From Spongiibacteraceae bacterium UBA5047 (GTDB lineage Bacteria; Pseudomonadota; Gammaproteobacteria; Pseudomonadales; Spongiibacteraceae), in assembly GCA_002415025.1 (NCBI GenBank), contig DIBR01000027.1:8070-29433 (forward strand): a stretch of DNA of 21,364 nt, in the 5' to 3' direction. Position numbers and translations under genes: made by a program. Under the pieces are notes generated by a model. The model saw only the letters and a program-made list of their open reading frames with translations, was not told where the DNA came from and ran no database searches. This document shows, piece by piece, positions 12,054-20,203 of the stretch. How positions within the stretch are numbered: position 1 is the stretch's first letter; every line of letters starts with the position of its first letter.

Positions 12054-14699
12054 CGCCAAAATGAAGCTCAATGGTCGCAGTGGCTGGCAGATGGATGCAC
12101 CACGATTGTGCTGGTTGATCACGAAGGCGAGGCGGCCGCCTATCGGCAGCAGATTGCTGATCAGCAAGGCGATGCCGCCTACCTTGAGTGGGTGCGGGTA
12201 TTGCCCAAGGCGCAGTGGCTGGTAGAGCTCTGGGATAGCAGCTTTCCCGCCAGGCAGGTGTTGCGGCCGGTGCAGCTGCTGGTGTTGGCTGAGCAGTGTG
12301 TCGAAAACAGCAAGGTATTGCCTGATTCCGTCATCGGGGTGCAGGGTATAGCGCAGCGTTTTGTAGATGCCTTCGAACTTGCCGAACGCTACGGACTGGA
12401 AATGTCCACCGATATTGATAGCACCGGCACAGGCGAGCAGCAGGCCTTTTTGCTCTGGCAGGAGCAGCTGCGGGCCACCCTCCGGGCGCAGAATTTGCTC
12501 AGCGCGGGCCAACTTGCCGGTGCCTTGCTTGAGAGCCTGCAGGCGAAAGCGCTGGAGTTGCCTGCCCGACTGGTGCTCAGCCATGCTCTGGAGATCAGCC
12601 CGCCGGAGCAGCAATTGTTGTCGGCGGTGGCCGAATGCGCAGTGGAGTGCCTGCAACTGCCAGCCTTTGAAAACCGGGGGGAGTCGCAGCTTCAGCAGTT
12701 CTGTGCGGCGGATTTTAACAGCGAAGTGCAGGGCGCTGCGGCTTGGGCCGCAGCGCAGCTCAACGGCAACAGCCCGCGGCAGATCGCCGTGGTTGCGCCG
12801 GATATTCGCCCTTATGAGGAAGCGCTGCGCCGGGCCCTTGAGCGTGAGCTTTATCCTTATAGCCTCTTTCCTGACCAGGCTCCCGGCCAGCAACTGGCTG
12901 AGCCCTGGCGCATTGGCAGTGGCCGCCTTGCCAGCTACCCGGTAGTTGCCGCCGCGCTCGACCTGCTGCTGGTATCAGGTACAGACGTAGCGCTGGAGTT
13001 GTTGAGCCGTGTGTTGCGCAGCCCATTCACTGCTGACGCCCAGGGGCAGAAGGCAGCACGGGCGCAGCTCGATGTGCGCCTGCGCGAAAACCTGCAAAAT
13101 CGTAGCAGCATCAGTCGCGTGTTACGCGAGGCAGACTATGCGGGCTTTGAAGACGCCATTGCCTTTATGGCGGATCTCCAGCGCCAGACGGACACCAATC
13201 CGCGCAGGGCACTGCCGTCGCAGTGGGTGCAGTACTTTGACCGGGAGCTGCTGGCCGCTGGCTGGCCTAACCGCGAAGCGGGGGACCCCGTGCTCGATCA
13301 GTGTCGGCAAGGGTTCAGCCAGGTGATGGACACCCTGCGGGCACTGGATCGGCAGTTGGGGCAAATCAATCGTGGCGCTGCGCTGCGCTGGTTACAGCAT
13401 GTATTGCAAAGCAAGCGCTTTGAGCTGAAGCGGGATCAGGCACCGCCTTTGCAGATCCTCACTCTTGAAGACGCAAGGGGCCAGGTGTTCGATGGGGTGT
13501 GGATACTCGGCCTCAGCGATAACGCTTTGCCGGTGCCCGTTGAGCCCTCGCCCTTTTTGCTGCGCGAGCAATTACTGGCTGCAGGTGTGCCGCGTGCCGA
13601 CCACAGTGATGCCCTGCGACGTGACGGGCACTTATTGCAGGAGACAATGCAGTCCGCTCCCGAGTGTGTCGTTTCTCTGTCCCGACAGAACAGTGACGGC
13701 GTCCCGCAGTCCGCTTGCGCGTTGCTGAGCTGGGACTACCCGCAGTGGGCGCCTCTGCAAAACGGCCTTGGATATAACGCATCCGTGGAGCTGGCCCTGC
13801 CAAAACAGGATGGAGTGCGCCCGGTGTCCAGCAGCGAAACCCAGGGCTTGCGTGGTGGCACAGGTCTGTTCAAGGCCTATGCGGTGAGCCCGTTCTTTGC
13901 ATTTCTGAAATACCGTCTGGGTTTGCAGGCCATGCCCGCGCCTGTAGAGGGGCTTGAGCCGCGCCGGCAGGGCGCTTGGGTTCACGCCACACTGGAAGTG
14001 TTTTGGCGTGAACTCAAAAGCAGTGACGCCTTGCTCGCACTCTCTGACGCCGAGATTGAGCTGCGAGTTGACGCGGCTCTGGAATATGCCATGCGAGACG
14101 GTGTTGTGCACGGTGACGAGTTGCTGCGCATTGAAAGGCGCCGCATTCGAAGCCTGGTACTCGAGTGGCTGGATTTCGAAAAGAATCGCAGTGAAGCGTT
14201 CACCGTTGAAGCGACAGAGCAACGGGGCAGGGCGGATGCTTTCGGCATTCCCCTCAACGTTCAGATCGACCGAATTGATCGAATCGGCGACCATCGCGTG
14301 GTGATGGATTACAAAACCGGCACGGTCGCGGCGAACTCCCTGAATGCCGAAAATTTGCTGGAGCCACAATTGCCTTTGTATGCCTTGTTGGCCGACAGTT
14401 TTGCGGGCCAGATTGACGGTATTGTGCTCGCGCAAGTGCATGCACGCGACGGAATGAAAGTGCATATGCGCTCGAGCTGGAGCGCGAATCTGGTAGAAAA
14501 AACTGTGCGCAATGCAGTTGATACGCCGGAGAAGTGGGCAGCTGAATGCGAGGCCTGGCGCAAGGTGCTGGGCAATTACGCCCGGGGCTTTTTAAGCGGC
14601 GACATTGCCCACGACTATCAACAGGACGCAAGCGCCTTTGCCTACGACCCCTATGTCAGTGTGCTGGCGCGAGCCGGGGAGGGTGACGGTGATGAGTGA
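12051..14699 (+). CDS. AddB-like PD-(D/E)XK nuclease, DNA repair
   Basis: This 882-residue protein resembles the proteobacterial AddB-type group annotated as PD-(D/E)XK nuclease or probable DNA repair protein. It should pair with the helicase-nuclease encoded next to it to process double-strand ends for recombination. The N-terminal part (VLPKAQWLVELWD) has lost the Walker A seen in Bacillus AddB. The middle has the inactive helicase-like stretch ILTLEDARGQVFDGVWILGLSDNALP. The nuclease has H645 (VHATLE), D740 (QIDRIDRI), D753-Y-K755 and then EPQLPLY, so catalysis looks intact. The cysteines of the AddB iron-sulfur cluster appear absent: the usual CPF is SPF (AVSPFFAF), and the C-terminus has no cysteine cluster. 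It overlaps the next gene by 8 bp. Confidence 0.88.
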   Translation: MRQNEAQWSQWLADGCTTIVLVDHEGEAAAYRQQIADQQGDAAYLEWVRVLPKAQWLVELWDSSFPARQVLRPVQLLVLAEQCVENSKVLPDSVIGVQGIAQRFVDAFELAERYGLEMSTDIDSTGTGEQQAFLLWQEQLRATLRAQNLLSAGQLAGALLESLQAKALELPARLVLSHALEISPPEQQLLSAVAECAVECLQLPAFENRGESQLQQFCAADFNSEVQGAAAWAAAQLNGNSPRQIAVVAPDIRPYEEALRRALERELYPYSLFPDQAPGQQLAEPWRIGSGRLASYPVVAAALDLLLVSGTDVALELLSRVLRSPFTADAQGQKAARAQLDVRLRENLQNRSSISRVLREADYAGFEDAIAFMADLQRQTDTNPRRALPSQWVQYFDRELLAAGWPNREAGDPVLDQCRQGFSQVMDTLRALDRQLGQINRGAALRWLQHVLQSKRFELKRDQAPPLQILTLEDARGQVFDGVWILGLSDNALPVPVEPSPFLLREQLLAAGVPRADHSDALRRDGHLLQETMQSAPECVVSLSRQNSDGVPQSACALLSWDYPQWAPLQNGLGYNASVELALPKQDGVRPVSSSETQGLRGGTGLFKAYAVSPFFAFLKYRLGLQAMPAPVEGLEPRRQGAWVHATLEVFWRELKSSDALLALSDAEIELRVDAALEYAMRDGVVHGDELLRIERRRIRSLVLEWLDFEKNRSEAFTVEATEQRGRADAFGIPLNVQIDRIDRIGDHRVVMDYKTGTVAANSLNAENLLEPQLPLYALLADSFAGQIDGIVLAQVHARDGMKVHMRSSWSANLVEKTVRNAVDTPEKWAAECEAWRKVLGNYARGFLSGDIAHDYQQDASAFAYDPYVSVLARAGEGDGDE

Positions 14700-17600
14700 G
14701 CGCATTCCCGATCAGGCGGCGCGCGATGCGGCTATTGACCCACAGCATTCGGTATTGGTGCGGGCGCCGGCCGGTTCGGGCAAAACCGGTGTGCTGCTGT
14801 TGCGGTACTTGAATTGCCTGCTCTCGGTTGACGAGCCGGAAGCGGTGGTGGCCATCACCTTTACACGCAAGGCGGCGGCAGAAATTCGCGAGCGCATTTT
14901 GCACGCACTGTCTGTGCAAGAGGAAAGCGATGAAGCGTACCAGAACCAGCTGGCGACGTTGAGCCGGGCGGTGTGCGCGCGTGACAAAGAGCGTGGCTGG
15001 GAACTGCTGCAGAACCCTACGCGCTTGCGCATTTCAACCTTTGACAGTTTTTGTGCGCGCATCGCACGGCGCTTGCCTCTGTTGTCGGGCTTGGGGCAGA
15101 TACAGACGACGGATGATGCCGACGGGCTGTATCGCGAAGCCGTGTTCAGCTTGTTTCGGCGCCTGGAAGGCGCCGACAGTGAATTGCAGTCAGCACTCGG
15201 CAATGTTCTCGATTACGCCAGCAACCGACTCGAACAATTGCTGCCACTGCTGTCGAACTTGCTGGCGAAAAGGGACCAGTGGGGCGAAGGTATTGTCGCC
15301 GGTGATACCGAGGCAATGGAGCGCGCGCTGCAAGCGCATGTTACAGCGGTTTATAGTGACCTTTGCGATCAGTTGGCGGCGTTCGACGTTCAAACCCTGA
15401 TAACGCTGGTTCGCGAGCAATCAGCTCACGCCGAGCAACTGGCGTGGGCCGCCCAATGTGGTGATCTGCTTCCCGCGGCACCGGAGAATATCGCCGCGCA
15501 TGCGCAGTTGGCTGCGTTTATCCTGACGGCAGGCGGCAAGCGCACGCTGCGTAAAAGCGTTAACAAGAATATGGGCTTTGCCCCCGGACAGCCCGCAACC
15601 AACGCTGTTAAAAGCTGGCTCGCGCAGAGTCAGGAAAGCCCGGACCTGACGCAGTTGGAAGAGGCGCTGGCCTGCCTGAGTGACTTGCCGCTACCCACCT
15701 TGCCGGCGCGTTCGCGGGCCTTGATAGCAGATATTTCGCTGGTGCTCACACACCTGTTAGCTGAGCTGCACTTGCAATTCGACGCCAGCGGCCAGCTGGA
15801 TTTTCCCGAGGTGGCCTTTCGCGCCATTCGCGCCTTGCAACCACTGAATGAAAGCGCGGGCGTCTACGGCGATGCCTTGCTACAGGAAGACCGAATACAG
15901 CATATTCTGGTTGACGAAATGCAGGACACCTCCGTCAACCAGATTGTGCTGCTGAGAAATCTAATGGAAGGCTGGCAGCCCGGTGACGGACGCTCCCTGT
16001 TTTTGTGCGGGGATTTGCAGCAATCCATTTACCTGTTTCGCGGGGCATTGGTCGGCGAATTCGAGCGCTTGCTGTCGCTGGGTCACTTTAATGGCCACCC
16101 CCTGCAGCAGCTCCAGCTCAGTTCGAATTTTCGCTCAGCGCCGGCGTTGGTGCAGTGGGTCAACAGGGCATTTGTCTCGGTGTTTGGCAAGCACTACGTG
16201 CCGGCAGAACCTCAGCGCGATACCCTCGGCGCGGTCAATGTGCATGCGTTTGTAGGCGACCGGCAGGCGGGTGCAGCGGCAGAAGCAGATCGGGTGGTCG
16301 AACTGGTGCGATCTGCGCAGGCTGACAATGCAGAAGCCTCTATCGCCATTCTGGTCCGTTCAAGAACGCATCTGGTCAGCATCGTTCCGGCATTGAAAAC
16401 GGCGGGCCTGAACTTTGCGGGGCAGGACATCGACAAGCTCGCGAGCGAGCCGGCAGTCGCCGATTTTCTGGCCCTGCTGCGCGCCTGGTGGCATCCGGCA
16501 GATCGTGCCAGCTGGGTGTCGCTGCTGCGTGCGCCTTTTGTTGGGCTCAGCTGGGACGACTGCTGGGTAGTAGCAAATGCCGAAGGCGATGCTTTGTTAA
16601 GTGAGAAGCTGTGCCGGCTCGAACACTTCGATGCCTCTTTTGCGGCGCTGGGGCTGAGCGAGGAAGGTCGGACGCGACTGCAGTATCTGCAGTCTGTGTG
16701 GACGCTGGTGGCGAATCATCCGCGCGCGGTCGACGTGCGCTGGGCGGTGCCTGCACTGTGGCATAGTCTGGGTGGCAGTGCCTGTGCCAGTGAGCAAGAT
16801 CGTCGCAATATAGAGCGCGTATTGGCGCTGCTGGCCGAGCACGCCGACGGCGGCTATCTGCGCGATCTGTCTGAATTTGAACGGGCACTCGACAAGCTGT
16901 ATGCACAGCCGGCGCCGGCCAACCTGGAAATCATGACGATTCACAAAGCCAAGGGTCTGGAATTTGATGTCGTGATTCTTCCCGGGTTGGGCCGGCAGAG
17001 TCGGGGCAGCGACTCGATGTTGTTTCACTGGCGCCGGTTGGGTGAGCAATTGTTGATTGCGCCGCGCTCTCCGCGTAGCGACCCGCGCAGCGGTTCGGAT
17101 AATGATGAGGCCAGCGCAGATAAGCTCTACCGTTATGTGCAGGCCTTGCAGCAAGCCGACCTCGACCGTGAAGTTGACAGGTTGCTGTATGTTGCGCTGA
17201 CGCGGGCCAAAAAGTCGCTACACCTGCTGGCGACGGCGAGCAGCGACAAGGACGGGGCTGCGCGTGCGCACAATGCGAGTCTCCTTGCTCGCCTTTGGCC
17301 GTTGGTAAAGACGGAGTTTGATTCAGCAGATGTGCTGCCAGAGCCACCAAGCGATGCCGTTTTGAGAATACCCCTGGCGCCGCGAGTGCTTGATCGGCGG
17401 CTGAAAATCTTGCGCCACTGGTCCGCACCGCCGGTGCCGGAAGCCACGATTGATCGCCTGGCGCAACAGGAAAGGTTGGCAGTGCTTGAAGCGAATATCG
17501 AAGAGCGAGCTGTCGGTTTGGTATATCACGAACTCATGCGCCGGGTGGCTAGCGGGCATCGGGCATTACTGGATCAACCCGCCGAATTACAGCAGGCCGT

Positions 17601-17997
17601 TGTCACGCGCTTGCGTCATCACTGTCATCCGGAGAGCCATCTTGCGGAAAGTGCCGGGAAAGTGGTGCAACTATGCAGCAACACTCTCAACTGTTCGCAT
17701 GGGCAATGGATCCTCAGCCACTATGAACGTTCGGGCGCCGAACAGGCCCTGCGCAGATCGTTGGGAGATCGCTGGCAAAAGCTGATTATCGATCGTTTTT
17801 TTGTCGACGGCGACACCTGCTGGATTATCGACTACAAAACAGCACAGGGCAGCGGTGAGACATTTTTGCAGGAACAACGCGCCCGTTATCAGGAGAAAAT
17901 GCAGCACTACAAACAAACCATCGCCGAGGCAACAGACATTAAAACCGTGCGCGCGGCTTTGTATTTTCCTGCCAGCCAGACTTTGGTGGAATGTTAA
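14692..17997 (+). CDS. AddA-like UvrD-family helicase-nuclease
   Basis: The 1101-residue protein is an SF1A helicase fused to a nuclease, like AddA or RecB. The helicase motifs appear in order: Walker A APAGSGKT (25-32), ITFTRKAAAEIRERI, motif II VDEMQDTS (D408, E409), GDLQQSIYLFRGA, SSNFRSAP, TIHKAKGLEFD (from 749), and VALTRAKKS (834-842). The C-terminal nuclease has H946 (VYHELMRR), D1034, D1047-Y-K1049 and then QHY, so it looks active. The ATG at 14692 was chosen because its ATGAGTGA overlaps the AddB-like stop and GGGGAGGG precedes it. The two nucleases probably form one complex that digests both strands, the role RecBCD plays elsewhere. Naming it AddA rests on the partner and on both proteins having nuclease domains. 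Confidence 0.92.
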   Translation: MSERIPDQAARDAAIDPQHSVLVRAPAGSGKTGVLLLRYLNCLLSVDEPEAVVAITFTRKAAAEIRERILHALSVQEESDEAYQNQLATLSRAVCARDKERGWELLQNPTRLRISTFDSFCARIARRLPLLSGLGQIQTTDDADGLYREAVFSLFRRLEGADSELQSALGNVLDYASNRLEQLLPLLSNLLAKRDQWGEGIVAGDTEAMERALQAHVTAVYSDLCDQLAAFDVQTLITLVREQSAHAEQLAWAAQCGDLLPAAPENIAAHAQLAAFILTAGGKRTLRKSVNKNMGFAPGQPATNAVKSWLAQSQESPDLTQLEEALACLSDLPLPTLPARSRALIADISLVLTHLLAELHLQFDASGQLDFPEVAFRAIRALQPLNESAGVYGDALLQEDRIQHILVDEMQDTSVNQIVLLRNLMEGWQPGDGRSLFLCGDLQQSIYLFRGALVGEFERLLSLGHFNGHPLQQLQLSSNFRSAPALVQWVNRAFVSVFGKHYVPAEPQRDTLGAVNVHAFVGDRQAGAAAEADRVVELVRSAQADNAEASIAILVRSRTHLVSIVPALKTAGLNFAGQDIDKLASEPAVADFLALLRAWWHPADRASWVSLLRAPFVGLSWDDCWVVANAEGDALLSEKLCRLEHFDASFAALGLSEEGRTRLQYLQSVWTLVANHPRAVDVRWAVPALWHSLGGSACASEQDRRNIERVLALLAEHADGGYLRDLSEFERALDKLYAQPAPANLEIMTIHKAKGLEFDVVILPGLGRQSRGSDSMLFHWRRLGEQLLIAPRSPRSDPRSGSDNDEASADKLYRYVQALQQADLDREVDRLLYVALTRAKKSLHLLATASSDKDGAARAHNASLLARLWPLVKTEFDSADVLPEPPSDAVLRIPLAPRVLDRRLKILRHWSAPPVPEATIDRLAQQERLAVLEANIEERAVGLVYHELMRRVASGHRALLDQPAELQQAVVTRLRHHCHPESHLAESAGKVVQLCSNTLNCSHGQWILSHYERSGAEQALRRSLGDRWQKLIIDRFFVDGDTCWIIDYKTAQGSGETFLQEQRARYQEKMQHYKQTIAEATDIKTVRAALYFPASQTLVEC

Positions 17998-18003
17998 AAA
18001 TTT

Positions 18004-18024
18004 TTCCCTGAGAGGCGCAGGGAA
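18004..18024. terminator. Bidirectional terminator between convergent genes
   Basis: TTCCCTG (18004-18010) and CAGGGAA (18018-18024) form a 7-bp stem with a 7-nt loop. On the minus strand it is followed by AAA and then TTTTT (18000-17996), a fair T-tract for the gene ending at 18052. On the plus strand no T-tract follows, so its role for the helicase gene is weak. A second small hairpin, GCACG/CGTGC, is at 18031-18044. Confidence 0.55.
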
Positions 18025-18051
18025 CACTTTGCACGGCTACGTGCAGGGCAG

Positions 18052-18666
18052 CTATTCTGCCAGTGCGCGCAGCCGAAACTCTACCAGGGGCAGGCGATCG
18101 TTGCCGAAGTACATATCGTTGCCGTTGATAAACAGCGTCGGGGAACCATAGCCACCACGCTCAATGAGTTCGTCGGTGTTTTCGCGCAACCGGTCTTTAT
18201 AGGTCTGGCTGTTGATTTTGTCGAAGAAGTCTTGCTCATCCAACCCCACAGCGGTAACGAGCTCGCGCACAACGTCGTCGCTGCTGATGTCGCGGCACTC
18301 ACCCCAGTACAGTTCGAAAGCGCGTTTCGCGTAAGCTACGAGCTTGCCTTGTTCTTCAGCCACAAAGCAGCCACGCATTACCTTGACCGCGTTGGCCGGG
18401 TGCATCTCAGGCCAGCCGATTTTGAGGTTATAGTATTTCGCCCAGTCGGCGAGATCTTTCATATAGTGCGTTATCCGGCGTTCGTCGTTGAACATGGACT
18501 CGCGGGCCTCATAGAGCCCTTTATTTACCGCGTTAAAGACCCCGCCGACCAGGATCGGGCGCCACTCAATCGTCAGCGGGTAGCGCTCGACAATGGGCTG
18601 TATGCCGGTAAAGGCGAGATAGGTCCAGGGGGAGGAGCAGTCAAAAAAGAATTCCAGTCTGGTCAT
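18052..18666 (-). CDS. 2-hydroxychromene-2-carboxylate isomerase/kappa-GST-like DsbA-fold protein
   Basis: This 204-residue cytoplasmic protein belongs to the DsbA-fold group that includes HCCA isomerase and kappa-class glutathione transferases. The active region FFFDCSSPWTYLAF (6-19) has the serine that binds glutathione instead of a CxxC pair. Other typical stretches are IEWRPILVGGVFN, HPANAVKVMRGCF and, near the C-terminus, GSPTLFINGNDMYFGNDRLP. HCCA isomerase acts in naphthalene breakdown, but no such pathway genes are nearby, so the true substrate may differ. Its divergent neighbour is a GST-like gene, which suggests a shared glutathione-linked role. Start: ATG at 18666, preceded by GAGAG. 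Confidence 0.9.
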   Translation of the reverse strand: MTRLEFFFDCSSPWTYLAFTGIQPIVERYPLTIEWRPILVGGVFNAVNKGLYEARESMFNDERRITHYMKDLADWAKYYNLKIGWPEMHPANAVKVMRGCFVAEEQGKLVAYAKRAFELYWGECRDISSDDVVRELVTAVGLDEQDFFDKINSQTYKDRLRENTDELIERGGYGSPTLFINGNDMYFGNDRLPLVEFRLRALAE

Positions 18667-18789
18667 GGCGGGCTCTCTGCGAGTACGGTTTTTGTGCGTA
18701 AGTGCGCTCCTAGTCTGCAGCTATGCAGATCGCCTGCGCGCGACAGATAGCGTAGCATAGGCCAACCTTTTTTTGTCAGGAGAGCACAG

Positions 18790-19449
18790 ATGCTGAAACT
18801 CTACGGTTTTGCGGTAAGCGATTATTTCAATATGGTAAAACACAGCCTGCTCGAAAAAGGCATTGAGTTTGAAGAGGTCACCGTTTTCCCGGATCAGGCT
18901 GAATCGTATCTGGTCAAAAGCCCCATGGGTAAAGTGCCCTGTATTGAAACCGAACACGGCTATTTGTGTGAAACCAGCGTTATTCTGGACTACCTTGAGG
19001 CGGCTTATCCGCAAAAGCCTCTGTTGCCCACCGATACCTGGCAGCGCGCGAAAGTGCGTGAAGTGATGAAAATTTCGGAGTTGTATATTGAGCTTGCTGC
19101 GCGAAAATTATTGCCCGCGATGCTGGCCGGAGCGCCGGTGAGTGATGGCGTCAAGCTGGAAGCGAAAACCTTGCTTGAAAAAGGGATACAGTCCGTTGAG
19201 CGTCTCGCCGACTTCGACCCCTTTGTGATGGGAAGTTCGCAAACGCTGGCGGATATTGTTCTGCGTTATTCGCTCGGTATCGCAAAGGCGGCGGCGGGCT
19301 CTGTGCTGAAATGGGACCCGTTGGACGGACATGCGAAGCTGAAGCAGTGGGACGACATGATGGGGCAGAACCCGCTATGCCAGCAGCTGGATACGGATAT
19401 GCAGGAACAGATGGATGGCTTCCTGAAGATGATTGCCGCCAAGAAGTAG
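18790..19449 (+). CDS. Glutathione S-transferase family protein
   Basis: This 219-residue protein has the N-terminal thioredoxin-like GST domain (LKLYGFAVSDYFNMVKHSLLEKGIEFE) with the cis-proline KVPCIE and the glutathione-binding CETSVILDYLE. The helical C-terminal domain holds the usual LADIVLRY segment. The substrate is unknown. AGGAGA lies eight bases before the ATG. It is divergent from the HCCA isomerase-like gene across 123 bp and ends only five bases before the convergent PagL-like gene, with no terminator between them. Confidence 0.9.
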   Translation: MLKLYGFAVSDYFNMVKHSLLEKGIEFEEVTVFPDQAESYLVKSPMGKVPCIETEHGYLCETSVILDYLEAAYPQKPLLPTDTWQRAKVREVMKISELYIELAARKLLPAMLAGAPVSDGVKLEAKTLLEKGIQSVERLADFDPFVMGSSQTLADIVLRYSLGIAKAAAGSVLKWDPLDGHAKLKQWDDMMGQNPLCQQLDTDMQEQMDGFLKMIAAKK

Positions 19450-19454
19450 GCGGC

Positions 19455-20117
19455 TTACTGGATTGGGGCGAGCAGACTGAGGACAATAGACTCGGTGCCC
19501 GGGTTGCGATCACCAAAGCCGCCGTTGGACAGGTGATACAATGCCAGCCCCACTCTATACTCATTGCTGAAGCGGTAAGATAATTCTGCGCCGCTTCTGA
19601 ACTCCATTTGCAGCCCCAGTTTTATTTCGTCCCTTTCTTCAAAATACCCTGCGTCAAAGCTGCCGCTTAGCAGCAGCCGTTCACTCAGCAGGAAATCCCG
19701 GCGCAAGCCCAAAAAATAATAACTGGCGTCGTTTTCTGCATTGACGATGCCTGCACTCGGCCGCAGTTTTAGCGGCCCGAATTCTCGCCAGCGAAATTCG
19801 GCGCCGTAGCGCAAGGTTTCCGGGAACCGATTAAAGATGCCCACAAAGCCGGCGTTGACTGCCAGAAAATGTGTTTCAGCCAGGGGCTTTGTGCCGGCGT
19901 GGCGAGCGTAGTGATCGGGGGGAGGCGTTTCGGATGTGGCACGCGGGATATCGTTCAGTCTATCGGGTTTGCCTGCCAACAGGATTCTATCTATTACCGG
20001 GGAGCGCTCCGGTGTGGCGATGTCGTCGGCGAGGGAGAGTGCCGGAGCCCAAAATACTAGCGCCACGCAGTAGCAGATGCTCCGTTTCGCACGCTTTGTC
20101 AAAGTGCTCGGGTTCAT
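19455..20117 (-). CDS. pagL: PagL-type lipid A 3-O-deacylase (acyloxyacyl hydrolase family)
   Basis: PagL is an outer-membrane eight-strand beta-barrel that removes the 3-linked acyl chain from lipid A. The 220-residue product has a signal peptide ending near LSLA (30). The C-terminal two thirds is made of alternating barrel-like strands (GAEFRWREFGPLKLRPSAG, LGLQMEFRSGAELSYRF). The signature YHLSNGGFGDRNPGTES contains H195, S197 and E209; the spacings of 2 and 14 residues equal those of the known Pseudomonas PagL catalytic triad. The N-terminal 50 residues of the mature part are longer than usual and rich in proline and charged residues. A longer frame to 20291 would start inside the rep 3' end and lack a signal peptide. 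It lies 86 bp downstream of rep on the same strand. Confidence 0.85.
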   Translation of the reverse strand: MNPSTLTKRAKRSICYCVALVFWAPALSLADDIATPERSPVIDRILLAGKPDRLNDIPRATSETPPPDHYARHAGTKPLAETHFLAVNAGFVGIFNRFPETLRYGAEFRWREFGPLKLRPSAGIVNAENDASYYFLGLRRDFLLSERLLLSGSFDAGYFEERDEIKLGLQMEFRSGAELSYRFSNEYRVGLALYHLSNGGFGDRNPGTESIVLSLLAPIQ

Positions 20118-20203
20118 GAAAGCCGGTCTTGGTTTTTGTGGAAGTGTGCCCGAGCGTTCGGGAGAATTGCAAGGACAAGCCCTGCGGATTATTTGGCAGG
20201 CAC

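Noticed and set aside
13632..14465. Antisense frame of 277 residues within the AddB-like gene
   Set aside because: The sense strand has conserved nuclease motifs; the antisense product has no domain-like features.
20149..20162. Hairpin CCCGA/TCGGG between rep and the PagL-like gene
   Set aside because: Only five pairs and no T-tract on the minus strand; not a convincing terminator for rep.
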